From: Blastopirellula sediminis
Lineage (GTDB): Bacteria; Planctomycetota; Planctomycetia; Pirellulales; Pirellulaceae
DNA: 64,000 nt
Assembly (NCBI RefSeq): GCF_020966755.1
Contig: NZ_JAJKFT010000010.1
Coordinates: forward strand, 1,762,720-1,826,719
Direction of reading: 5' to 3'
Shown: in pieces, positions 34,014 to 41,899 of the stretch
Position numbering within the stretch: position 1 is the stretch's first letter
Layout of the letters: the number at the start of each line of letters is the position of its first letter
The notes under the pieces: model-generated
Seen by the model: only the letters and a program-made list of their open reading frames with translations
The model's database searches: none
Told to the model about the DNA's origin: nothing
Program-made: the position numbers and the translations under genes

Positions 34014-35798
34014 TCACGGTGTGGCGACTCCGTTCTCCGAGGTGAATTCGCCTGATTGACTTTGCCGGCCACCCAACGTCACCTGCCATGCATCGTACTT
34101 CCTTCCGTTGCGAGTCACTGTGGTTCGTTCCACCAAGCGGCGGGTTTCCAGTTCCCGAAGACTTCGTCGGCAAGCATCGCTACGAGCCCCGACAGCTTGA
34201 TGAAGCGCCGTGAGTGTTGTCCCTTCGCCCTCAGACAGCCCTACGAGATGGGTGAGGATCGCCTGCTCACGGTTCCGCTCCTGTTGGGCGCGGGGGCCCT
34301 GCAGCGAGCCTCTGGTCTCTGTCTCGTGGATCTCCTCGCGAGTTAGCACCTGCACATTCCACTCGCGGCCACGGAAGTTTTGGTCGAGTTGGCCTTCGTG
34401 GATGTCGAGTCCGTACAGACCACTTTGCCCGGCGCGGCCACCAAAGGCCATCCACAAGCGACAATGACCGGCCGAGGAGTCAAAAGGGACACGGTGATTG
34501 ATCAGCAGCCACTGGGCCGCCCGCTCGGCCGATCCGGCGAACGACATGTCCTTAAGGGCTGGCACGGCCCCAGTTTTGACGGTCTTCGTGAAGTGATGCA
34601 CGAACACCGGCGTAGCTCCTTCAGATTTGCACAGGTCTTCCAGTTCACTGATCCGTTCACCCATCTGAAACACATTGCCGGCCTCGGTATTCGTCCCGGA
34701 TAGGGCAATCAGGTAAAAGGGGTCAAAGATCACCACTTGCGAACTGAAATCGCGAATCAGTTTTTTAACGCGTTGCTGGTCTTGTTTTGACGCTAGTTTT
34801 GGGGCCTCAAAAATCGTATGGAGATTGAGTTGATGGGCGGCTCTCCAACCCTCTGGCCGACGAGTACGTAGGCCACACGCCAACGTAGCTGGCCGACTGT
34901 CAGCGATTTCGTGGATTCGATTTCTGGTCACCCACATTCCTGACTCCGCGCTGAACAACAGGACGTGATCCACCGGTTCACATGGAAACGTGTTTAGAAA
35001 TCTTGGCTCGATGGTGCCGTTCCTGGGCGTCGCCAAACCCACCGCTAGATCAACCGCAATGCCCGACTTGAGCGCTTTCATCGGTCCCGAGAGAAACAAG
35101 GTTTCGCCTGCGACCATCACACCGCGAACAAGCCACTGTGGCGGCTCGGCCACTTGGTCAAGTTCCTCCATCGAGAACGCCCTGAGACGACAACGATCGC
35201 CGCCCCGCATCCGCAGATCATCTGCAAGTACCTTTATCGCGTGGATCTTTTCGGTGGCCCTCACAGCCCTTAGCAGGTCGCACATCATGCCGGAAGCCGA
35301 AGCTATTTCTGTGGCGACACCGTACGTTGTGAGGTACTGGCCGACAACCTCGCTGGCAGCTGCCGGGTCGTCAGTGACGATCATCCCATCGGCAAACATC
35401 GGTGATACGAACTCGCGAACTCGACTCTCCAACCCCGGCATTTCTGTGAACTGTTCGCTCTCCACCACTCTGGTGACGATGGTGGCTAGCCCATCGGGCG
35501 TCTCGGGGATTCTTCGACCTGCCCTGTGCAACTTGTTGAGGGCGTCGATTAGTTGCTGGCCTGCATGCCCAAAGCAACGGTGCCACGTATCGAAATCCTC
35601 GCCGAACAGCCGGTCTTGTAAAGCAGGGCACCGTAGGATGTGGGCGAGGGCCACGATTTCGGCTTCTTGCCGGGCAGCGGATTCCCAGGGGTTTGAGTTC
35701 GACTGTTCCGGCAACCGGGCAACAGAGCTGGCATCAGAATTGTGATGGCCGTTGTTTTGAGGCGGCGTATTGGCCGTAATAGGTTGAGTGCGTATCAT
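34014..35798 (-). CDS. RepA-like RecA-fold ATPase / replication protein
   Basis: 594 residues. N-terminal 40-200 is helical and resembles a DnaB-type N-terminal domain (EAEIVALAHILRCPALQDRLF..). ATPase domain 220-480 of the AAA_25/RepA kind: atypical Walker A GPMKALKSG 238-246, LLFSAESG, Walker B VVIFDPFYLI 355-364, FVHHFTK with a double His, then SFAGSAERAAQW. C-terminal 515-575 is a winged helix (LTALHQAVGARSDACRRSLRELETRRLVER). This organisation fits plasmid RepA-type hexameric helicases. Probably drives replication of an excised form of island 1. Confidence 0.8.
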   Translation of the reverse strand: MIRTQPITANTPPQNNGHHNSDASSVARLPEQSNSNPWESAARQEAEIVALAHILRCPALQDRLFGEDFDTWHRCFGHAGQQLIDALNKLHRAGRRIPETPDGLATIVTRVVESEQFTEMPGLESRVREFVSPMFADGMIVTDDPAAASEVVGQYLTTYGVATEIASASGMMCDLLRAVRATEKIHAIKVLADDLRMRGGDRCRLRAFSMEELDQVAEPPQWLVRGVMVAGETLFLSGPMKALKSGIAVDLAVGLATPRNGTIEPRFLNTFPCEPVDHVLLFSAESGMWVTRNRIHEIADSRPATLACGLRTRRPEGWRAAHQLNLHTIFEAPKLASKQDQQRVKKLIRDFSSQVVIFDPFYLIALSGTNTEAGNVFQMGERISELEDLCKSEGATPVFVHHFTKTVKTGAVPALKDMSFAGSAERAAQWLLINHRVPFDSSAGHCRLWMAFGGRAGQSGLYGLDIHEGQLDQNFRGREWNVQVLTREEIHETETRGSLQGPRAQQERNREQAILTHLVGLSEGEGTTLTALHQAVGARSDACRRSLRELETRRLVERTTVTRNGRKYDAWQVTLGGRQSQSGEFTSENGVATP

Positions 35799-35839
35799 GT
35801 AATCAAAGTCCTCTTTTGCTGATAGGGGAATAAAGCTTT

Positions 35840-35880
35840 AGCCCCGTCCGGTAGTGCTGGTCACCGGCGGGGCTCTTTTG
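35840..35880 (+). terminator. Hairpin resembling an intrinsic terminator
   Basis: AGCCCCG.CCGGT / ACCGG.CGGGGCT then CTTTT. It sits between the DUF1580-like and repA genes, both on the minus strand, but the T-run is on the plus strand. The outer stem AGCCCCG/CGGGGCT is the same as at 26700. Confidence 0.6.
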
Positions 35881-36056
35881 TGCTGGTCACTTCTTGCCCT
35901 GGTAGTTTCTCTCCTCAGACGCCCCATCAACCTCTGCAGACAACTGGAGGATAATGGCGGTAGTTAGCTTCTGTCGGGTGATGAACACCGCAAGAAAATG
36001 ACGGGGATGATCGGGCGCGGTTGACGACGGGGTGCCGTATGGTAGTGGCTACGCGA

Positions 36057-36353
36057 TCACAGTAACCCAGCCACTCGGAGTGTCTCGTCATCGACTTCGG
36101 GGGTGGGCGTAGCTGACTGCCGCAGCGAATCGGCGCGGCGCGCGAGAAAATCTCGAAAGGCAGCCTCAGTCGTGTTCCATCTGCCATTGCAGGGAACAGC
36201 AAGTAGCTTGATGCCGCGATCAACCCCCTTTTTGATCCATCGCCAGGTGGTTGGACCAGAAGGGCGTTTGCCTGTGATTTGTTGGGCGATAGCGGCGACG
36301 GGGCGGAGGTCGCCGTGTGCCAGCAGATCGTCGTTCAGGTTGGGATCGGTCAT
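36057..36353 (-). CDS. DUF1580-like HTH protein
   Basis: 98 residues from the ATG at 36353. Segment LRPVAAIAQQITGKRPSGPTTWRWIKKGV is a helix-turn-helix, and GIKLLAVPCNGRWNTTEAAFRDFLARR completes the pattern of DUF1580, a family found mainly in planctomycetes. Often next to integrase or Rep genes. Likely DNA-binding regulator or excision factor of the island. Located 433 bp from the island's right att core. Confidence 0.8.
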   Translation of the reverse strand: MTDPNLNDDLLAHGDLRPVAAIAQQITGKRPSGPTTWRWIKKGVDRGIKLLAVPCNGRWNTTEAAFRDFLARRADSLRQSATPTPEVDDETLRVAGLL

Positions 36354-36786
36354 TTTGGACTCCTGTGTTGGGGAGTCCGCGCAGCAAAAAACCGTAGGCG
36401 CGGACTCCAATCGCAAGATCGGATGTCGCACACTACGGAAGTGCGCCGGCCGCCTTACGCGTGCCGGGGACCGTGTATCTGTGTGGCAGGTAGTCGAAAC
36501 GGAAAACCTACGCTTCGTATCCTTGCAAAAAGTTACGGCCCGTCAAGTGTCCCTATCCGACTATTCGTTCGTCAATCTCGACTAGTATTCTCAACCCACT
36601 CGATGATGCGCTAGTTGGTTTACTGACTAATCGCCCCTTACTGGTTGGAGCAAATCGCCGATTGTCTTACGGTACACATAGATGTTCTGATTGTGTGAGA
36701 GCTCTCACGGCGCTATCGTCGTAACCTATTTTACAAAAGTGGCTTGCGATTGTCATAATCGCAAGGTGCAGTGTTTTTTCGGGATT
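36354..36786. other. Island 1 right-end region without a gene
   Basis: 430 bp of lower GC. Contains the hairpin CTTGCGATT / AATCGCAAG (36743-36765), whose end is 21 bp from the att core, a likely recombination-related site. No gene seen. Confidence 0.5.
36743..36765. repeat. Perfect 9-bp inverted repeat beside the middle att core
   Basis: CTTGCGATT gtcat AATCGCAAG. May bind the recombinase or an accessory factor, or form a terminator arm. Confidence 0.5.
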
Positions 36787-36802
36787 CCCGCCGCCTCCAC
36801 TT
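36787..36802 (+). repeat. Middle att core (island 1 / island 2 junction)
   Basis: CCCGCCGCCTCCACTT, identical to the ssrA 3' end at 13822-13837. Here it is not preceded by a tmRNA (GGGATT upstream), so it is a displaced 3'-end copy. Confidence 0.85.
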
Positions 36803-36804
36803 TG

Positions 36805-36843
36805 GCCGCATCTTACCGATTTCGGTAAGGTGCGGCTTTCTTT
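36805..36843 (+). terminator. Intrinsic terminator after middle att core
   Basis: 14-bp stem GCCGCATCTTACCG / CGGTAAGGTGCGGC (one G-U), ATTT loop, then TTTCTTT, 2 bp after the core. Marks where the tmRNA 3' end was supplied by island 2. Confidence 0.88.
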
Positions 36844-36891
36844 GTGTTTGGGAAGGCGAGCTATGCTGGAGATTGGCTTTAGAAGCTTGTA

Positions 36892-36910
36892 TGTCTGATT
36901 TCGTGTCTGA
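36892..36910 (+). repeat. TGTCTGA pair, left end of island 2 (putative arm-type sites)
   Basis: TGTCTGA at 36892 and 36904, 12 bp apart. A near copy with the same spacing lies at the other end (45730, 45742); 17 of 20 bases match. Distance to the core is 89 bp. Confidence 0.6.
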
Positions 36911-37042
36911 ATTCAATGTCGTAAGCGGAACGTCAAAACCGGTTTTGTAATTCGTGCTAAGGCAATGCGGTAGCTACTTTCGCCATCGAGGCTTGTCGCT
37001 CCCAATGGAATCTACGATTGCGCGACGTGACCATCGTCAGAC

Positions 37043-40000
37043 TTAGACATTCGTGGGATGCTGCGTCAGTTCGTCAGGCTCCGACGCATGCGAACCAATG
37101 ACTCGTTCGCACAAATCATGGTAAATCGAGTAGAACACCGGCACCATGTACAGCACCAGCAAGGTGCTGACCATCAGCCCGCAGGCGATGCTGGTGGCCA
37201 TGGGAATTAGCATTTGAGCTTGTCGTGAAGTCTCGAACATCAGCGGCATCAGGCCGCCGATCGTGGTGACCGAGGTTAGCAGAACCGGGCGCAGGCGTCG
37301 TGCGCCGGCCTCTTGCAACGCTTGGTCGAGGGAGATTCCTTCTTTGACGCGGTGGTTGATGAAGTCGACTAGCACGATCGAGTCGTTCACGACGATGCCG
37401 CACAGTCCAACCAGGCCAAGCAAGCTAAAAAGCTCAAGCGGGCGTCCCAAGACCCAGTGGCCCAGGACAGCGCCGACCATCGCAAAGGGGATGATCGCCA
37501 TGATCAGGAGGGGTTGGAAGTACGATTTGAATTCGATCGCCAGCAAAACCAGAATGGCCAAGAGGGCGACTCCAAACCCCATCATCAGGCTGCTGACCGA
37601 CTCCTGGGTCTGCTCCTGCTGACCTTCCCAGCGGACGGAGACGTTCGGGTACTTCTCCTTCAGTTCTGGGACAAAATCGGCCTGAAGCGATTTCACGACG
37701 TCAAAGGCGTTCCCTTGGCTTTCATTGACGTCAGCGGAGATGGTGACGGTTCGCTTTTGATCGAGACGATTGATCTCGGAATAGCCGCGGACAATCTCGA
37801 CATCGGCAAGTTCCGACAACGGGCGTTCGACGCCATCTTCGGTCCGAACCCAGATATCCTTGAAGTTCGAGAGGTTTTCGCGATCGCTACGGGGATAGCG
37901 AACCATGATCTTCACTTCATGCCGTCCCCGTTGAATGCGCATCACTTCGGCGCCGTAGTAGGCGTTTCGCAACGTGTTGGCCAGATCGGACGACGTAACG
38001 CCAAGCGGCATCGCATCTTCTTTGACGCGGACGCGATACTCCCATTTGCCAGGGATCGCATCGTCGGCGACGTCAAAGACGCCGGGGAACTTGGCGAGCT
38101 TTTCCTTGCAGGCTTCCACTGCTCCGCTCAGTTGTTCGGCATGAGCGCTGCTCGCCATCAATTTGAATTCGATGGGAGTGCCGCCAGGACCGCTGAACAT
38201 CGTCTCAAACGTAAGGCTGTCGACGCCGGGGATGTCCCCCACCGCAGTTCTCCAGAGCGAGAGGATTTCGGCGCTGGACAAATCACGGTCCTTACTGCTT
38301 ACAAGTTCGACTTCGACGCTCCCCTTGTTGCTAGCGCCGCTGGTCGCCGCGCTCGTTCCCGGCGGTCCGGTCGAAACCTGCGATCCCACGACGCGGCAAT
38401 AAGTTTGCGCCAGCGGCTTCCCCTGGGCGGCATATTCGGCGTCGATCTTTTCAAAGGCTTCGGTAATTCGCTTCGTCCAGCGATCGGTCTCGCCAACCGG
38501 CGTACCATCAGGAAAGGTAACGGAGCAGACCAGGTTCTTGCTGTCGATCTTCCCGAGAAAGACAAACGGCACGATGCCGGAACGGATCAATCCGCCCGAG
38601 GCGATGAGAAGGCCGATGATGGTCGCTACCGAAATCAACTTGTTCGCGAGCACCAATCGTAACGTCGGCAAGTAGAAACGTTCGATAAACGCATCCAATG
38701 CTTTCGACGTCAACCCATTCAGCCAGCCAATCACATGGACGAGCCAGAGAAAGGGATAGAAAACGACCCGGATGATGCGGAAGACAAGGCTGTCATGATG
38801 GCTCATGTGAGACGGCAGAATCAAAAACGATTCCAGCATCGAGACGAATAACATCGACAACAGCGCAACCGGCATGACGCTGAGCATTTTCCCCATTTGA
38901 CCAGTTACGAACATCAGCGGAACGAACGCTGCTACGGTCGTCAGCACCGCCGTGATCACCGAGGGAACGACTTCAATCGTGCCGTCGTAGGCGGCCTGCA
39001 CGGGGGATTTTCCCATTTGTTGATGAGCGTGGATATTTTCGCAGACGACGATCGCATCATCGACGACAATGCCCAGCGCCATGATGAACGCAAACATCGA
39101 AAGCATGTTGAGCGAGCTGCCGGAGAAGTAGAGATACGATCCGGTCACAAAGACGCAAAATGGGATCCCGACCGCGACCCAGAATGCGGCTCGCAGGTCC
39201 AGGAACAGCGCCAAGAGAAACCCGACCAACGCCAAGCCTTGAAGGCCGTTAACGATCAGCAACTGCACGCGTTCGCGAACGTCAACCGACTGGTCGCTCC
39301 AAGTGACTAGGTGATAGCCCGCCGGCAATTCCGCGGTTTTGACGTAGTCGTAGACGGCGTCGACGACCGCCAACAGGTCATCCGTCTTGTTACGTACGAC
39401 GGAGATCGCCAAGCCTGGTTCGCCATTGATCTCGCAGATTGCGGCGGTGTCGGTAAACTCATCGCGGACGACGCCAATCTCTCCGATCGTCAGGACAGTG
39501 CCGCTATTGCCAGAAAGGAGGGGCAAGTCGGCGATTTCGGAGCCGTACAATCGCCGACTATGCCCACGTAGCAAAATCTCTTGCGAGTCGTCCCGAATCG
39601 TTCCGCCGGGTAGCTCGTAGTTTTCCTTGGCGACGATGGAAGCGACCTTCGAGAGCGAGAGACCATAGGCCCGCAGGCGTTCTTCCGGAATTTCGATGTC
39701 GATCTGATAGTCTTTGGCCCCGGAGATTTCGATGTCGGCAACCCCAGGCAGCCCAAGCAGGTCTTCCCGCACCAGTTCCGCGACTTCTCGCAGCTTAAGA
39801 GCGGCGTCGACGCTGGTTGGCGGCGGTCCGATCAGGCCGACGCGGATTGCGGTCTCCTGGCGCGTCTGGCGACGAACTTCCGGGTCTTCCGCCATGTCCG
39901 GAAAGCTGGTGATGCGGTCCACTTCCGAGCGGATTTCGTTGAGCACGCGGTCCGGATCGGCGACGTTGGAGCGAAGTTCGATCGAAACCGACGCGGAACC

Positions 40001-40261
40001 TTCGGTCGCCGTCGACGTCACCTTGCGGATGCCATTGACCGAGCGAACCGCTTCTTCAATCTTCTGGCAAATCCCTTGCTCGACTTCGTCGGGCGTAGCG
40101 CCGGGATACGAAACCGAGACTTGGATCGTTTCCATCTCAAATTCAGGAAACAGCTCTCGATTGAGCTTGCTCGTAAAGTAAAGGCCGCCGACGATCGCCG
40201 CGATCATCAAAATGTTCATCGCCGGCTGATTCTGCATGGCCCAGCGGACTAACGACTTCAT
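37043..40261 (-). CDS. RND-family efflux transporter (HAE1/AcrB-like)
   Basis: 1072 residues, full length. Inner-membrane proton-driven pump with 12 TM helices: TM1 near 10-30 (AMNILMIAAIVGGLYF), central TM4 with the proton-relay pair in ALGIVVDDAIVVCENI, and repeated TM10-11 region LVGLCGIVVNDSIVLVDFIN. The long periplasmic loops carry the porter and docking parts. ATG overlaps the stop of the membrane-fusion gene by 4 bp (ATGA). No outer-membrane TolC gene is in the island, so it would use one elsewhere. Probably multidrug or organic-compound efflux. Confidence 0.93.
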   Translation of the reverse strand: MKSLVRWAMQNQPAMNILMIAAIVGGLYFTSKLNRELFPEFEMETIQVSVSYPGATPDEVEQGICQKIEEAVRSVNGIRKVTSTATEGSASVSIELRSNVADPDRVLNEIRSEVDRITSFPDMAEDPEVRRQTRQETAIRVGLIGPPPTSVDAALKLREVAELVREDLLGLPGVADIEISGAKDYQIDIEIPEERLRAYGLSLSKVASIVAKENYELPGGTIRDDSQEILLRGHSRRLYGSEIADLPLLSGNSGTVLTIGEIGVVRDEFTDTAAICEINGEPGLAISVVRNKTDDLLAVVDAVYDYVKTAELPAGYHLVTWSDQSVDVRERVQLLIVNGLQGLALVGFLLALFLDLRAAFWVAVGIPFCVFVTGSYLYFSGSSLNMLSMFAFIMALGIVVDDAIVVCENIHAHQQMGKSPVQAAYDGTIEVVPSVITAVLTTVAAFVPLMFVTGQMGKMLSVMPVALLSMLFVSMLESFLILPSHMSHHDSLVFRIIRVVFYPFLWLVHVIGWLNGLTSKALDAFIERFYLPTLRLVLANKLISVATIIGLLIASGGLIRSGIVPFVFLGKIDSKNLVCSVTFPDGTPVGETDRWTKRITEAFEKIDAEYAAQGKPLAQTYCRVVGSQVSTGPPGTSAATSGASNKGSVEVELVSSKDRDLSSAEILSLWRTAVGDIPGVDSLTFETMFSGPGGTPIEFKLMASSAHAEQLSGAVEACKEKLAKFPGVFDVADDAIPGKWEYRVRVKEDAMPLGVTSSDLANTLRNAYYGAEVMRIQRGRHEVKIMVRYPRSDRENLSNFKDIWVRTEDGVERPLSELADVEIVRGYSEINRLDQKRTVTISADVNESQGNAFDVVKSLQADFVPELKEKYPNVSVRWEGQQEQTQESVSSLMMGFGVALLAILVLLAIEFKSYFQPLLIMAIIPFAMVGAVLGHWVLGRPLELFSLLGLVGLCGIVVNDSIVLVDFINHRVKEGISLDQALQEAGARRLRPVLLTSVTTIGGLMPLMFETSRQAQMLIPMATSIACGLMVSTLLVLYMVPVFYSIYHDLCERVIGSHASEPDELTQHPTNV

Positions 40262-41796
40262 AGAGCTTGCTCCGCAATGGCGACTTCGCTGTTTTCCGCC
40301 GGGGCGATCAACGGAGAGGTAACGACGAGGTCCTCGGCGACGATCCCCTCTTTGTCTTGATAGGCGATCACTTCCGATTCGCTGGCATTGGCGACATTGA
40401 TCGGCAACTCGTGCAGTTTCTGATCGCGAATGACCCAGACGTAGCCATTCGGTTTGACGGCCGATTTCGGCAGCCGCAACAGCGGGATTTTCGGATCGGC
40501 ATGGATGACCACTTTGACGAACATGCCGCTCATCAGCGTCGGCGGAATCGTTAACGGCCGTTTGGCGATCACGTTCGGCTTCGCATCGGCGTCAACCGTG
40601 ACGCGACACGGAACGAGCCGCGTGACTTCGCTCAGTTTGCCGCCGTCAAAGAAGCGGAGCGCGGCCGGCCATTCGTAGCGAGCCGATTCGGTCTCATAGA
40701 CAACCGTCGCAGGGGTCTCTGGAAACTGATACGAAGCGGTTAACTGCGTTGAATTCGGGTCGCTCAAGGTCGACTGCCAGAGCCACTCCATCTCATTCAT
40801 GCGGATGCTGCAGCGTACTTCCATTTGGCTGGAGTCTTGAATGACGACGACGACCTCCCCGCGATTCACAAAGCTATCTTGGACGACCGGATCTTGGGTG
40901 ATTACGCCGTCGATCGGAGCTCGAATTTCGGTGCGCGACAAGTCGAGACGCGCTTGTTCGCATTCCAGCGACGCCAGCTTGCAGGCGTTTTCCAACCGAA
41001 CCTTCTGGGAAAGCAACAATTCCAAGGAATCGCGTCTCGATTGCAACTCGGTCATCGCGTTGTGCTCATTGAGTTTCGCCGAGTCAATCTCCGCCTTAGA
41101 GATCGCCCCATTCGTCTTGATCGCTTCAAACCGACGAATCTCACGACTCTTGATCTCGACATTGACCTCGGCCAGCGCGATTTGCCCCTTGGCTGCGTCG
41201 ATTTGGACGGTCAACTCCTGTAGATTCGCTTCGGCCTGATGAAGCTGATGGTCGAGTTGCTGGACCTTCAGTTGGTAGTCGGTATCGGCAATCTTCAGCA
41301 ACAGATTTCCTTGCTTGACGACCTGCCCAATCCGGCATTCCGGCGCACGATAGGCGATCCGGCCGTCGACTTCCGCAGAAAGGGAGACCTCCTGGAACGG
41401 CACAACAACGCCGTCCGCCTCGAAGTCGATTCCCGAGTGATGCACGGCGACGGTCGCCGCTTCGACAAGCGGAACCGCTGCCGACGTTTCCCCCTTTTCC
41501 GCAGGTTTTTCGGATTGCCCCAACCCGACGAAAACCACCACGCTGCCGCCGAGAATCGCGAGCGAAATGACAACTTGCACAACATGTCCCAGCAGGTTAC
41601 GCCAGACCGATCTCTGGGAATCGGACGGTCTAGGAATGTCGCGGTGCGACGCGGGTTCGTCGGTTTTCGCGACTTCTTTTGGGACCGTTTCGCGATAGTT
41701 TTTCGTCAGGTCGCTTGGCACAAGATTCTCGCAGGAGAAGTGGTAAACCCGCTGACAATAAGCGGTTGCAATGAGCCATGGACGCACGAAAAACAT
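40258..41796 (-). CDS. RND membrane-fusion protein (HlyD-like)
   Basis: 512 residues as drawn. N-terminal cytoplasmic part about 75 residues, then a single TM helix (VVQVVISLAILGGSVVVFVG), barrel-sandwich half-motifs (VSLSAEVDGRIAYRAPECRIGQVVKQGNLLLKI and IRAPIDGVITQDPVVQDSFV), a coiled-coil hairpin (185-270), and a C-terminal membrane-proximal domain. The long N-terminus is unusual; an internal start is possible. Joins the RND pump to an outer-membrane channel. Coupled to the pump gene. Confidence 0.9.
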   Translation of the reverse strand: MFFVRPWLIATAYCQRVYHFSCENLVPSDLTKNYRETVPKEVAKTDEPASHRDIPRPSDSQRSVWRNLLGHVVQVVISLAILGGSVVVFVGLGQSEKPAEKGETSAAVPLVEAATVAVHHSGIDFEADGVVVPFQEVSLSAEVDGRIAYRAPECRIGQVVKQGNLLLKIADTDYQLKVQQLDHQLHQAEANLQELTVQIDAAKGQIALAEVNVEIKSREIRRFEAIKTNGAISKAEIDSAKLNEHNAMTELQSRRDSLELLLSQKVRLENACKLASLECEQARLDLSRTEIRAPIDGVITQDPVVQDSFVNRGEVVVVIQDSSQMEVRCSIRMNEMEWLWQSTLSDPNSTQLTASYQFPETPATVVYETESARYEWPAALRFFDGGKLSEVTRLVPCRVTVDADAKPNVIAKRPLTIPPTLMSGMFVKVVIHADPKIPLLRLPKSAVKPNGYVWVIRDQKLHELPINVANASESEVIAYQDKEGIVAEDLVVTSPLIAPAENSEVAIAEQAL

Positions 41797-41899
41797 CCGC
41801 CCACGTACCTTAATTGGAGAAACGCCCAGTCGCGTCCACAGGTATTTTTCCCGCGAGGAGAGAATTACTCGGCGAGTGAGTAGCCCTGATTTCAGGAGA

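Larger units (their letters stand above)
13838..36802. mobile_element. Genomic island 1 (integrated in ssrA)
   Basis: 23 kb between the first and second copy of the ssrA 3'-end repeat. Integrase next to the left end, RepA-like and DUF1580-like genes at the right end, a type I RM operon and a plus-strand operon of mostly uncharacterised proteins between. No conjugation genes are seen, so it would be mobilised or phage/plasmid-derived. Its + strand genes nearly all have strong Shine-Dalgarno sequences, unlike the flanking chromosome. Confidence 0.85.

Noticed and set aside
33743-34173. Two minus-strand ORFs overlapping the repA 3' end
   Set aside because: Low-quality sequence, Arg/Cys-rich, no start signal; overlap the real RepA end in other frames.
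37457-38662. 401-codon plus-strand ORF inside the RND gene
   Set aside because: Antisense shadow; the RND protein is complete on the other strand.
37043-41796. Metal (CusA-like) RND specificity
   Set aside because: No Met-rich or His-rich metal-relay sequence seen; the pump fits the general HAE1 type better.
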